Part shown: positions 7,235-15,782 of the stretch, piece after piece | Position numbering within the stretch: the first letter of the stretch is position 1 | Layout: each line of letters begins with the position of its first letter | NCBI RefSeq assembly: GCF_001642995.1 | Contig: NZ_LOHS01000196.1 | Coordinates: 1 to 64,000, forward strand | Direction of reading: 5' to 3' | DNA from: Streptomyces jeddahensis | GTDB taxonomy: Bacteria > Actinomycetota > Actinomycetes > Streptomycetales > Streptomycetaceae | Length of the DNA: 64,000 nt | Translations under genes and position numbers: made by a program | Notes under the pieces: generated by a model | Database searches by the model: none | Told to the model about the DNA's origin: nothing | Seen by the model: only the letters and a program-made list of their open reading frames with translations

Positions 7235-7933
7235 ATGCGCATACCCTGCAGGGCGAGGCCGGCACGGACGAGCACGGCACGGCATGCGCGCGCCGGCCGC
7301 CGCCGAAGGGTCCCCGACGCCGCGATAGCCGCCGTCACCGCCGTCGCCCTCTGCTCCGGCATATGGCTGATACGCAACGGCACCGAGGGCCCCCCGCCGC
7401 CGCAGCCGTCCGCCGCGCAGGCCGGCGACGCCTCGTCGGCCGGGACCGGCGGCGAACCGCCCGCGGCGCCCCCGCTGCCGCCCTCGCCACCGGACCGCAT
7501 ACGCATCCCCGCGATACGCGTGAACGCGCCCCTCACAGGCCTCGGCCTGACCTCGTCGGGCAGCCTCGAGGCACCGCCGGCCGAGAAAAAGAACCTCGCG
7601 GGGTGGTACGAGGCCGGGACGACGCCCGGCGAGACCGGAACCGCCGTCGTGGCCGGACACGTCGACGACGCCGAGGGCCCCGCCGTCTTCTACAACCTCG
7701 GCGCGCTGAAGAAGGGCAACACCATCGAGATGGACCGGCGGGACGGGTCGGTCGCCGTCTTCACGGTCGACGCCATCGAGGTGTTCGACAGCCGGAACTT
7801 CCCGGACGAGAAGGTCTACGGCCCCGCCCGCCGCCCCGAACTACGGGTGATCACCTGCGGGGGCGGCTATTCGAAGAAGACGGGGTACCAGGGGAATGTC
7901 GTGGTCTTCGCGCACCTGACCGCTACCCGCTGA
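7235..7933 (+). CDS. Class F sortase
   Basis: A 232-aa membrane-anchored transpeptidase-family protein. An N-terminal Arg-rich stretch and transmembrane segment (AAIAAVTAVALCSGIWLI) are followed by a Pro/Ala linker and the sortase barrel (RIRIPAIRVNAPL onward). The catalytic His lies in VVAGHVDD and the catalytic Cys in VITCGGGY. The position usually occupied by the catalytic Arg in class F enzymes (Y-R-x-N) reads YQGN here. The ATG at 7235 has GGAGG at 7225-7229; the GTG at 7229 overlaps that site and was rejected. Its likely partner is the surface protein upstream. Confidence 0.88.
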   Translation: MRIPCRARPARTSTARHARAGRRRRVPDAAIAAVTAVALCSGIWLIRNGTEGPPPPQPSAAQAGDASSAGTGGEPPAAPPLPPSPPDRIRIPAIRVNAPLTGLGLTSSGSLEAPPAEKKNLAGWYEAGTTPGETGTAVVAGHVDDAEGPAVFYNLGALKKGNTIEMDRRDGSVAVFTVDAIEVFDSRNFPDEKVYGPARRPELRVITCGGGYSKKTGYQGNVVVFAHLTATR

Positions 7934-7994
7934 GCGCTCCGTTGGTTGTGCCGCGGTGTGCCGCCGTCGGTTCGCTGCCGCGCTGTCGTGGCTG

Positions 7995-8045
7995 GTCGCG
8001 CAGTTCCCCGCGCCCCTTTTTGGGCGCTGCCGCGCCCCTTCAGCA
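7995..8045. repeat. Common Streptomyces intergenic repeat (GCGCAGTTCCCCGCGCC type)
   Basis: The sequence GGTCGCGCAGTTCCCCGCGC followed by CCCTTTTTGGGCGC matches, from memory, an intergenic motif found many times in Streptomyces genomes. Here it lies between the convergent sortase and exporter genes. It can fold (GCGCCC with GGGCGC) and may help end transcription. Confidence 0.6.
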
Positions 8046-8050
8046 CGGCC

Positions 8051-8833
8051 TCACGCCACCCACTGCTCATACGCCAAGTTCGCCACCAGTGCGAACACCA
8101 CCGTCAGCAGCACGATGCGGACGAAGCCGCTGCCCTTCTTCAGGGCCGTGTGCGCGCCCAGGGTGCCGCCCGCCAGGTTGAACACGGCCATCAGCGCGGC
8201 CAGTTGCCACAGCACCGTGCCCTGCCAGGCGAACATCGCGAGCGCTCCGGCGTTGGTGCAGCAGTTGACGATCTTGGCCGTCGCCGAGGCCGTCACCAGG
8301 TCTAGGTGGAGCACGGCGGTGAGCGCGAGCACCAGGAACGTACCGGTGCCGGGGCCGATCAGCCCGTCGTAGAAGCCGATGCCGAGCCCGGCCAGGCCGA
8401 TGGCGGCGAGGATGCGGCGGCGGGACGCAGGACCGGCGGCCGGGGCGGTGCCGAACGCGGGCTTGAGGATCACGAAGGCCGCGACGCCAAGCAGCACGAC
8501 CATGATCACGGGCTTCAGCACCTCGGTGCTCATTCCGGCCGCGAAGAACGCGCCGCCCATCGACCCGGCGACGGCAGCGAGCCCGATCCGGACCGCCGTC
8601 CACACGTCCACGGGCGCCTTGCGCACATACGTCACCGCCGCGCCCGTCGTGCCGACGATCGCCACCGCCTTGTTCGTGCCGAGGGCGTACGCTGCCGGGG
8701 TGCTGCCCGGGAGGCCGAGCAGCAGAGCGGGAAGCAGCAGCAGTCCGCCGCCACCCACCACGGCGTCGACCCATCCGGCCGCGCCCGCGGCGAGGCAGAG
8801 CACGAGCACGGTCATCAGGGATATGTCAGGCAT
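8051..8833 (-). CDS. TSUP (TauE/SafE) family membrane transporter
   Basis: A 260-aa integral membrane protein with about eight hydrophobic segments and the repeated TSUP signature (GWVDAVVGGGGLLLLPALLL in the first half; GFYDGLIGPGTGTFLVLAL in the second). The family exports sulfite, sulfonates or related organic anions; the substrate is not defined here. The ATG at 8833 begins directly before the first membrane segment. It is divergent from the nitrite reductase operon. Confidence 0.88.
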   Translation of the reverse strand: MPDISLMTVLVLCLAAGAAGWVDAVVGGGGLLLLPALLLGLPGSTPAAYALGTNKAVAIVGTTGAAVTYVRKAPVDVWTAVRIGLAAVAGSMGGAFFAAGMSTEVLKPVIMVVLLGVAAFVILKPAFGTAPAAGPASRRRILAAIGLAGLGIGFYDGLIGPGTGTFLVLALTAVLHLDLVTASATAKIVNCCTNAGALAMFAWQGTVLWQLAALMAVFNLAGGTLGAHTALKKGSGFVRIVLLTVVFALVANLAYEQWVA

Positions 8834-9027
8834 GATCGCGACCCTAAGGACGCGATAAGTGTCCCGTCCATGGAATACGACGAGGCTTGAGACGCATTTG
8901 AGGTCCGGACGGCCGGAAACAGCCGCGACCAGGGCATACCGGCCTCGGAGAGCACCCCGCACCGCCCCCACATCGGACCCCCTCGCGCAAACCCTCACAC
9001 CGGCCCCCGGCCACTGCTGAGCGCAGC

Positions 9028-9065
9028 GTTCCTCTCGGGAAACAGAGGGGATGCCGACGGGTAAC
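9028..9065 (+). promoter_or_regulatory. GlnR-like phased array upstream of nirB operon
   Basis: GTTCC (9028), GAAAC (9039), GATGC (9050) and GTAAC (9061) lie exactly 11 bp apart, a near-canonical double GlnR box. The following sequence CGACGCACGCT and the 27-nt distance from the last GTAAC to the ATG match nasA. This is consistent with nitrogen-controlled activation of both loci. Confidence 0.68.
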
Positions 9066-9087
9066 ACCCACGACGCACGCTCAAGGC

Positions 9088-10305
9088 ATGACCTCGAAAA
9101 CGCGTGTGGTGGTGATCGGCGCCGGCCCCGCGGGCGCCCGGCTCGCCCAGCGGCTGGGGCCCGACGCCCTGCTCATCGGCGAGGAGGAGCACGCCCCGTA
9201 CAACCGCCTGCTGCTCGCCGAGGTGCTGGCGGGCAGGTACTCGCCCGAGATCATCGCGCTGCCCGCCCCGACGAGCCCCCAGCTGCGTGCCCGCGTCGTC
9301 CGCGTGGACCGCGAGGACCGGCTGGTGCACTGCGACGACGGCAGCGTGATCGCATACGAGACGCTGGTCCTGGCGACCGGCTCCAACCCGGTGCTGCCCG
9401 CGCTGCGCGGCCTGTTCGAGCCGGGTGCGCGCGACCTCCCCAAGGGCGTGCACGCCTTCCGCACGATGGACGACTGCCTGGCGCTCTCCGCCGCGGTACG
9501 CGAAGGGACGCGCGCCGTCGTGATCGGCGGCGGCCTCCTCGGCGTCTCCGCGGCGCGGGCGCTCGCCGAGCGCGGCGCCCAGGTCGTCATGGCCCAGCAG
9601 GGCGAGCGCCTCATGGAGCGCCAGCTGGACGCGAAGGCGTCGGAGCTGGTGCACCGCCACCTCACCGGCATGGACGTGGAGATCCACACGGAGTGCCGCG
9701 TGCGCGGCATCCACTGCACCGACGGCACGGTGCACGCGGTGGAGCTCGCCGACCACTACCGGCTCGAGGCCGACCTGGTCGTCCTCGCCTGCGGTGTCCG
9801 CCCCCGTACCGGCCTCGCCGTCGCGGCGGGCCTCGAGGTTCGCAAGGGCATCGTCGTCGACGACGAGCTGCGCACCTCCGACCCCCACATCAGGGCCATC
9901 GGCGACTGCGCCGAACACGACGGTCACGTGTACGGCCTGGCCGCACCGGCCCTCGACCAGGCCGACACTCTCGCGGCGCTCCTCACCTCGGACCCCGCAC
10001 CGCGCTACACCGGCACCCGCGCCCTGACCCGGCTCACCCTCGCCGAACAGGGCACAGGACCGCTGGACCTCGCCGCCTTCGGGGAGACCGAAGCCCTGCC
10101 CGGCGACGATGTCGTGCAGCTCACCGACGCCACCCGCCGCACGTACCGCAAGGTCGTCGTCCGCGACGACCGCCTGGTCGGCGGGGTTCTCATCGGCGAA
10201 CTCGGCACCGTCGGCGCGCTCGCCCGCGCCTGGGAGGGAGCAGAGCCGCTCCCCACGGACGGCGCCCCCCTGCTCCACCTGCTCACCAACCATGGAGGCT
10301 CCTGA
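9088..10305 (+). CDS. NAD(P)/FAD-dependent oxidoreductase of the nitrite reductase operon
   Basis: A 405-aa flavoprotein with an N-terminal FAD Rossmann motif (VVVIGAGPAGARLAQRL), the loop EHAPYNRLLLAEVLAGRY, an NAD-binding motif (AVVIGGGLLGVSAARAL) and the second FAD signature (HIRAIGDCAEHDG). It resembles the N-terminal reductase half of NirB but lacks the iron-sulfur and sirohaem domains. It probably passes NAD(P)H electrons to nitrite or nitrate reduction. Its stop overlaps the nirB ATG (TGATG at 10303-10307), so it is translated with nirB. Confidence 0.87.
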   Translation: MTSKTRVVVIGAGPAGARLAQRLGPDALLIGEEEHAPYNRLLLAEVLAGRYSPEIIALPAPTSPQLRARVVRVDREDRLVHCDDGSVIAYETLVLATGSNPVLPALRGLFEPGARDLPKGVHAFRTMDDCLALSAAVREGTRAVVIGGGLLGVSAARALAERGAQVVMAQQGERLMERQLDAKASELVHRHLTGMDVEIHTECRVRGIHCTDGTVHAVELADHYRLEADLVVLACGVRPRTGLAVAAGLEVRKGIVVDDELRTSDPHIRAIGDCAEHDGHVYGLAAPALDQADTLAALLTSDPAPRYTGTRALTRLTLAEQGTGPLDLAAFGETEALPGDDVVQLTDATRRTYRKVVVRDDRLVGGVLIGELGTVGALARAWEGAEPLPTDGAPLLHLLTNHGGS

Positions 10306-12914
10306 TGTCCACGACCGCACCTGTGGGGACCGGCCCCCGCCCCACGATCGTGCTCGTCGGCCACGGCATGGTCGGCCAGCGCTTCCTCGAAGCGCTCGCC
10401 GAGCGCGGCCTGACCGCCACGCACCGCGTGGTCGTGCTGTGCGAGGAGCCGCGCCCGGCGTACGACCGCGTGGCGCTCACCTCGTACTTCTCGGGCAAGA
10501 CGCCCGAGGACCTCTCGATGACCGACATGGCGTTCATCGAGAAGGAGGGCATCGAGCTGTACATCGGCGACCCGGCGGAGACGGTCGACCGCGAGGCCCG
10601 CAGGGTGACCGCCAAGTCCGGCCAGGTCTTCGAGTACGACATCCTCGTCCTCGCCACCGGCTCCTACCCGTTCGTGCCGCCGGTCCCGAACAAGGACGCC
10701 GAGGGCTGCTTCGTCTACCGCACGATCGAGGACCTGCTCGCGATCGAGGAGTACGCGAAGACGAAGGCGACGACCGGTGCCGTGGTCGGCGGCGGTCTGC
10801 TCGGCCTGGAGGCGGCCGGCGCCCTCAAGGGCCTCGGGCTCAACGCCCACATCGTGGAGTTCGCGCCGCGCCTGATGCCGGTGCAGGTCGACGACGGCGG
10901 TGGCGCCGCGCTGCTGCGCACCATCGAGAACATGGGCCTGACCGTGCACACCGGCGTGGGCACGCAGGAGATCGTCACCGACGAGTCCGGCGCGGTCACC
11001 GGCATGAAGCTGTCCGACGGCTCCGAACTCGCCACGGACATGGTGGTGTTCTCCGCCGGTGTCCGCCCCCGCGACCAGCTGGCCCGCGACTGCGGCCTCA
11101 CGGTCGGCGAGCGCGGCGGCATCACCGTCGACGAGCAGTGCCGCACGGTGAACGACCCGCACGTGTTCGCGATCGGCGAGTGCGCACTGGCAGCGGACGG
11201 CCGGGTGTACGGCCTGGTGGCCCCCGGTTACGAGCAGGCCGAGACCGCCGCCGCGACCATCGCCGCGGACGAGGCCGCCTTCACCGGCGCCGACCTGTCC
11301 ACCAAGCTGAAGCTGCTCGGTGTCGACGTGGCGTCCTTCGGCGACGCGCACGGCGCGACCGAGGACTGCCTGGACGTCGTCTACTCCGACTCCCGCGCGG
11401 GCCTGTACAAGAAGCTGGTCATCGGCCGCGACGGAACCCTGCTCGGCGGCATCCTGGTCGGAGACGCGGAGGCGTACGGCACGCTGAAGGCCTTCACCGG
11501 TTCGGTCCCGCCGGTCTCGCCCGAGTCGCTGGTGCTGCCCGCCGGCGCCGGCGAGTCCGTCCAGCTCGGCCCGACCGCGCTGCCGGACGACGCGATCATC
11601 TGCTCCTGCAACAACGTCCGCAAGGGCACGATCCGCAGCGCCGTCACCGACCACCAGTGCACGACCGTGCCCGAGGTGAAGAAGTGCACCAAGGCCGGTA
11701 CGACGTGCGGCAGCTGCGTCAAGGTCCTCGGCCAGCTCGTCAACGCCGAGCTGGAGGCGTCCGGTGTCGAGGTCGACAAGGGCCTGTGCGGCTGTTTCGG
11801 CCAGACCCGCCAGGAGCTGTACGAGATCGTCCTCGCCCTGCGCATCACCTCGTACCAGGACCTTCTCGACCGCTACGGCCGCGAGGGTGCGCGCGGCGGC
11901 GACGGTTGCGAGATCTGCAAGCCCGCAGTGGGCTCGATCATCGCCTCGCTCGCGCCGACGCTCGGCGTCAGCGGCTACGTCCTGGAGGGCGAGCAGGCAT
12001 CGCTGCAGGACACCAACGACCACTTCCTGGCCAACCTGCAGAAGAACGGCTCGTACTCGATCGTGCCGCGCATCCCCGGCGGTGAGATCACCCCGGAGAA
12101 GCTGATCGTGATCGGCGAGGTGGCCCGCGACTTCGGGCTCTACACGAAGATCACCGGTGGTCAGCGGATCGACCTGTTCGGCGCGCGCGTCGAGCAGCTG
12201 CCGATGATCTGGGCGCGGCTGGTGGACGCGGGCTTCGAGTCGGGGCACGCGTACGGCAAGGCGCTGCGCACGGTGAAGTCCTGCGTGGGCCAGACCTGGT
12301 GCCGCTACGGCGTGCAGGACTCGGTCCGCATGGCCATCGACCTGGAGCTGCGCTACCGGGGCCTGCGCTCCCCGCACAAGCTGAAGTCGGCGGTCTCCGG
12401 CTGCCAGCGCGAGTGCGCGGAGGCCCAGTCCAAGGACTTCGGCGTGATCGCCACGGCGAACGGCTGGAACCTGTACGTCGGCGGCAACGGCGGCGCGACC
12501 CCGCGCCACGCGGACCTGCTGGCCCAGGACCTGTCCGACGCCGAGCTGATCCGGCTGATCGACCGCTTCCTGATGTTCTACATCCGTACGGCCGACCGCC
12601 TCGAGCGCACGTCGACCTGGCTGGAGCGCATCGAGGGCGGCCTCGACCACGTACGTGACGTCGTCGTCCACGACTCGCTCGGCATCTGCGACGAGCTGGA
12701 GAAGCTGATGGCCGACCACGTCGCGAACTACCGCGACGAATGGGCCGAGACCATCAACGACCCGGAGAAGCTCGCCCGGTTCGTCTCCTTCGTGAACGCG
12801 CCCGACACCCCGGACCCGTTGGTCAGCTTCGTCCCGGAGCGCGACCAGATCAAGCCGGATCTGCCGCTTCTGACGATCGGCACCCGACCCCTGGAAGGAA
12901 CCGCCACCCGATGA
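10305..12914 (+). CDS. nirB: NAD(P)H-nitrite reductase large subunit
   Basis: An 869-aa cytoplasmic enzyme reducing nitrite to ammonium. Order of domains: pyridine nucleotide-disulfide reductase (residues 1-310; VLVGHGMVGQRFLEAL and AVVGGGLLGLEAAGAL), a BFD-type [2Fe-2S] domain (about 430-475; CSCNNVRKG, KKCTKAGTTCGSC) with a second CGCFGQTRQE segment, and the ferredoxin-like sirohaem/[4Fe-4S] domain. The sirohaem-cluster cysteines are C660, C666, C700 and C704 (CVGQTWC, CQREC). A GGAGG lies about 10 nt before the ATG. It is coupled to the flavoprotein upstream and to nirD downstream. Confidence 0.95.
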   Translation: MSTTAPVGTGPRPTIVLVGHGMVGQRFLEALAERGLTATHRVVVLCEEPRPAYDRVALTSYFSGKTPEDLSMTDMAFIEKEGIELYIGDPAETVDREARRVTAKSGQVFEYDILVLATGSYPFVPPVPNKDAEGCFVYRTIEDLLAIEEYAKTKATTGAVVGGGLLGLEAAGALKGLGLNAHIVEFAPRLMPVQVDDGGGAALLRTIENMGLTVHTGVGTQEIVTDESGAVTGMKLSDGSELATDMVVFSAGVRPRDQLARDCGLTVGERGGITVDEQCRTVNDPHVFAIGECALAADGRVYGLVAPGYEQAETAAATIAADEAAFTGADLSTKLKLLGVDVASFGDAHGATEDCLDVVYSDSRAGLYKKLVIGRDGTLLGGILVGDAEAYGTLKAFTGSVPPVSPESLVLPAGAGESVQLGPTALPDDAIICSCNNVRKGTIRSAVTDHQCTTVPEVKKCTKAGTTCGSCVKVLGQLVNAELEASGVEVDKGLCGCFGQTRQELYEIVLALRITSYQDLLDRYGREGARGGDGCEICKPAVGSIIASLAPTLGVSGYVLEGEQASLQDTNDHFLANLQKNGSYSIVPRIPGGEITPEKLIVIGEVARDFGLYTKITGGQRIDLFGARVEQLPMIWARLVDAGFESGHAYGKALRTVKSCVGQTWCRYGVQDSVRMAIDLELRYRGLRSPHKLKSAVSGCQRECAEAQSKDFGVIATANGWNLYVGGNGGATPRHADLLAQDLSDAELIRLIDRFLMFYIRTADRLERTSTWLERIEGGLDHVRDVVVHDSLGICDELEKLMADHVANYRDEWAETINDPEKLARFVSFVNAPDTPDPLVSFVPERDQIKPDLPLLTIGTRPLEGTATR

Positions 12915-13279
12915 CGCTCGCCCCGGAAACCACTGATCTGAAGGTCCAGCTGCTCCTGGACGGGACCGGCGACTGGTTCACGGTCTGCGACCTGGCGCGT
13001 CTGACGCCCGGCCGCGGTGTCGCCGCGCTGCTGCCGGACGGCCGGCAGGCCGCGATCTTCCTCGACCGGTCGGGCCGTCTGTACGCGATCGACAACCGTG
13101 ACCCGTTCACGGGCGCGGCGGTCCTCTCGCGGGGCCTGCTCGGCTCGGCGCAGGGACGCCCGTTCGTCGCCTCGCCGCTGCTCAAGCAGCGCTTCGACCT
13201 GGAGTCCGGGAAGTGCCTGGACGACGAGGAGGTCGCGGTGACGGCGTACGAGGTGCGCAGCGCGGGCGTCGCCGCCTGA
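12911..13279 (+). CDS. nirD: Nitrite reductase small subunit
   Basis: A 122-aa NirD protein with a Rieske-like beta fold. The cysteine and histidine ligands of true Rieske proteins are absent, as is usual for bacterial NirD, so it probably has a structural role with NirB. Features include the N-terminal WFTVCDLARL, the central AIFLDRSGRLYAIDNRDPF and SPLLKQRFDLESGKCLDDEE. The ATG at 12911 overlaps the nirB stop by 4 nt (ATGA). It is the last gene of the operon; a strong hairpin follows. Confidence 0.92.
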   Translation: MTLAPETTDLKVQLLLDGTGDWFTVCDLARLTPGRGVAALLPDGRQAAIFLDRSGRLYAIDNRDPFTGAAVLSRGLLGSAQGRPFVASPLLKQRFDLESGKCLDDEEVAVTAYEVRSAGVAA

Positions 13280-13357
13280 GCGTGCCGTGATCAGGTGAGG
13301 GCCCCGCCCGCTGCTGTGCGGAAGCGCGGGTGCGCGGCCTGAGCGACGAACAGGTGA

Positions 13358-13388
13358 AGCCCCACCGGCTGCTGACGCCGGTGGGGCT
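13358..13388. terminator. Two-way terminator between nirD and SDR gene
   Basis: A perfect 12-bp stem: AGCCCCACCGGC (13358-13369), a 7-nt loop, GCCGGTGGGGCT (13377-13388). It sits between convergent genes and overlaps the last base of the dehydrogenase stop codon. Confidence 0.85.
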
Positions 13389-14320
13389 CACACTTTGAGC
13401 GCGTCGTACGTGACGCCCGTCAGCTCTTCCGATGCGGCCCACAGTCGCTCGCCCGCCGTGTCGTTCAGCGTCCACGGGGCGCGCCAGGACGGTGCGGGCG
13501 CGCCGCGCCAGCCCTGCAAGCGGGGGCCGGTGAAGGAGTCCGGGGCGACGCCGGGTGCCGTGGCCGCGTACAGCGTGGGCAGCGCACCGGCATCGGCCGA
13601 CTGGGCGAAGACCCGGTTGCCGAGGGACACGACGCGCTCGACGGCCTTGCGGCCCTCCATCCTCGGGCCCTTGGTCTGCAGGTTCGTCGAGGCGTAGCCG
13701 GGGTGCGCGGCGGCCGCCACGACGCCGGAGCCGACGGCGGCGAGCCGGCGCGCCAGTTCGTGGACGAACAGCAGGTTCGCGGTCTTGGAGCGTGCATAGG
13801 CGATCCAGCGCCGGTAGCGGCCCTCGCTGTTGAGGTCGTCGATGTCGATGTTGGCGAGCGCGTGAAAGCCACTGGACACGCTGACGACGCGAGCCTCGGG
13901 GGCGGCCAGGAGCCGCGGCATCAGCAGCCCGGTGAGCGCGAAGTGCCCGAGGTGGTTGACGCCGAACTGCGTCTCGAAACCGTCCGCCGTCCGGCCGTAC
14001 GGCAGGGCCATCACGCCCGCGTTGTTGATCAGCAGGTCAAGCCGGCCGTGGTCGCGGTCGTAGGCGGAAGCGAACTTCCGTACGGAATCGAGCGAGCCGA
14101 GATCGAGCGGGACGAACTGCACGTCGGCGTCCCGGACTTCCGCCCGGATCCGGTCCGATGCCTCGATGCCGCGCGTCTCGCTGCGGCAGGCGAGGAGCAC
14201 CCGGGCTCCGTGCCGGGCGAGTTCGCGTGCCGTGACGTATCCGATGCCGCTGTTGGCGCCGGTGACCACGGCGACACGGCCGCTCTGGTCGGGGATGTCG
14301 CTCGCCTTCCAGCCCGTCAT
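13388..14320 (-). CDS. Short-chain dehydrogenase/reductase
   Basis: A 310-aa SDR with the cofactor motif VVTGANSGIG (TGxxxGxG), the NNAG motif (LINNAGVMALPYG) and the catalytic YxxxK in YARSK. The length and the motif order match the protochlorophyllide reductase/WWOX-like SDR branch common in actinobacteria, where the substrate is usually unknown. No operon partner is adjacent. The ATG at 14320 has a GGAG just upstream (AAGGGAGCTCCCCC). Confidence 0.88.
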   Translation of the reverse strand: MTGWKASDIPDQSGRVAVVTGANSGIGYVTARELARHGARVLLACRSETRGIEASDRIRAEVRDADVQFVPLDLGSLDSVRKFASAYDRDHGRLDLLINNAGVMALPYGRTADGFETQFGVNHLGHFALTGLLMPRLLAAPEARVVSVSSGFHALANIDIDDLNSEGRYRRWIAYARSKTANLLFVHELARRLAAVGSGVVAAAAHPGYASTNLQTKGPRMEGRKAVERVVSLGNRVFAQSADAGALPTLYAATAPGVAPDSFTGPRLQGWRGAPAPSWRAPWTLNDTAGERLWAASEELTGVTYDALKV

Positions 14321-14523
14321 GGGGGAGCTCCCTTGTGGCGATGGTGGTTACTTCACCGTACGACGGCTGGACGGTTCCTTCTCGGCCATCCAGCGCCAGG
14401 ATCGCGTCATGCGTTGTCCATGACCCGTCAACTCGGCGCGCCTAGGGTCCCTGACCGGCCCCCCACGCTCGACCCTCGGCACCGCCCGGTGCCGGGACGG
14501 TCACGACACCCCCTGGAGCGAGA

Positions 14524-15684
14524 GTGGAACGTCGTACCTTCCTGCGCGGAGCAGTCATCGGCACGTCGGCCGCCGCCTTCGGCGGCACCCTGATGCACGG
14601 CGCCGCCTACGCGGCCCCGGCCCAGAAGGGCCCCGGCCCGTACGGGGCGCTGGGCACCGCCGACGCCAACGGCATCCAGCTGCCCAGCGGCTTCACCAGC
14701 CGGGTCATCGCCCGGTCCGGCCAGCGGGTCGGCAGCACCTCCTACACCTGGCACAACGCTCCTGACGGCGGCGCCTGCTTCGCCGACGGCACGGGCTGGA
14801 TCTACGTCTCCAACTCCGAGATCAGCACCGGCGGCGGCGCCGGCGCGGTGAAGTTCAACTCCTCGGGCTCCATCACCGGCGCCTACCGGATCCTGTCCAA
14901 CACGCGGAACAACTGTGCGGGCGGCGCAACGCCGTGGAACACCTGGCTGTCCTGCGAGGAGGTCTCCCTCGGCTACGTCTACGAGACCGACCCGTGGGGC
15001 GGGAAGGCCGCCGTCCGCCGCGACGCGATGGGCCGCTTCAAGCATGAGGCGGCCGCCGCCGACCCGGTCCGCAAGGTCATCTACATGACCGAGGACGAGA
15101 GCGACGGCTGCTTCTACCGGTTCATCCCGGCCATCTGGGGCGACCTGTCCGCCGGCACCCTGCAGGTCCTCACGGCCGGCACGGCCACCTCCGGCAGCTT
15201 CACCTGGACGACCGTGCCCGACCGCGACGGCTCGCCCACCGTCACCCGCGACCAGGTCTCCGGCGCCAAGATCTTCAACGGCGGCGAGGGCTGCCACTAC
15301 GCCAACGACACTGTCTGGTTCACCACCAAGGGCGACAACCGCGTCTGGCAGCTCAACCTGCTGAACAGCACCTACGAGCTGGCCTACGACGACTCCCTCG
15401 TCAGCGGCGGCGGCGCCCCGCTGACCGGCGTCGACAACGTCACCGGCTCCTCCTCCGGCGACCTGTTCGTCGCCGAGGACGGCGGCAACATGGAGATCTG
15501 CATCATCACGCCGGACGACATCGTCGCGCCGTTCCTGCGCATCACCGGCCAGTCGAGCTCGGAGATCACCGGCCCGGCCTTCTCCCCCGACGGCAAGCGC
15601 CTCTACTTCTCGTCGCAGCGCGGCACGACCGGCAGCTCGTCCGGCGGCATCACGTACGAGGTGACGGGGCCGTTCCGCGCCTGA
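14524..15684 (+). CDS. Tat-exported PhoX-like (DUF839) phosphatase-family protein
   Basis: A 386-aa exported protein starting at GTG (after GAGCGAGA). A twin-arginine signal (ERRTFLRGAVIGTSAAAFGG) is followed by an AYA-AP cleavage region. The body carries DUF839/PhoX features: WNTWLSCEE, FKHEAAAADP, VIYMTEDESDGCFYRF and NGGEGCHYANDTVWFTT, probably metal and phosphate contacts. PhoX proteins are calcium/iron-dependent alkaline phosphatases; whether this shorter protein is active on phosphomonoesters is inferred only. It appears monocistronic. Confidence 0.8.
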   Translation: MERRTFLRGAVIGTSAAAFGGTLMHGAAYAAPAQKGPGPYGALGTADANGIQLPSGFTSRVIARSGQRVGSTSYTWHNAPDGGACFADGTGWIYVSNSEISTGGGAGAVKFNSSGSITGAYRILSNTRNNCAGGATPWNTWLSCEEVSLGYVYETDPWGGKAAVRRDAMGRFKHEAAAADPVRKVIYMTEDESDGCFYRFIPAIWGDLSAGTLQVLTAGTATSGSFTWTTVPDRDGSPTVTRDQVSGAKIFNGGEGCHYANDTVWFTTKGDNRVWQLNLLNSTYELAYDDSLVSGGGAPLTGVDNVTGSSSGDLFVAEDGGNMEICIITPDDIVAPFLRITGQSSSEITGPAFSPDGKRLYFSSQRGTTGSSSGGITYEVTGPFRA

Positions 15685-15782
15685 CCTCCTCCGTGTGGGC
15701 AGCGCCCGTGGCGCACGGGTGCCGCCCTTCGTCGTGCCCGCGCCGCCAGGCGGCCGGCGACCTGAGGGCCGGCGTGTCGCGG

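Noticed and set aside
9051..10304. An open frame running in front of nirB that would make a 1287-aa protein
   Set aside because: The part before 10305 is the shadow of the flavoprotein gene; NirB homology begins at the ATG at 10305 with its own ribosome binding site.
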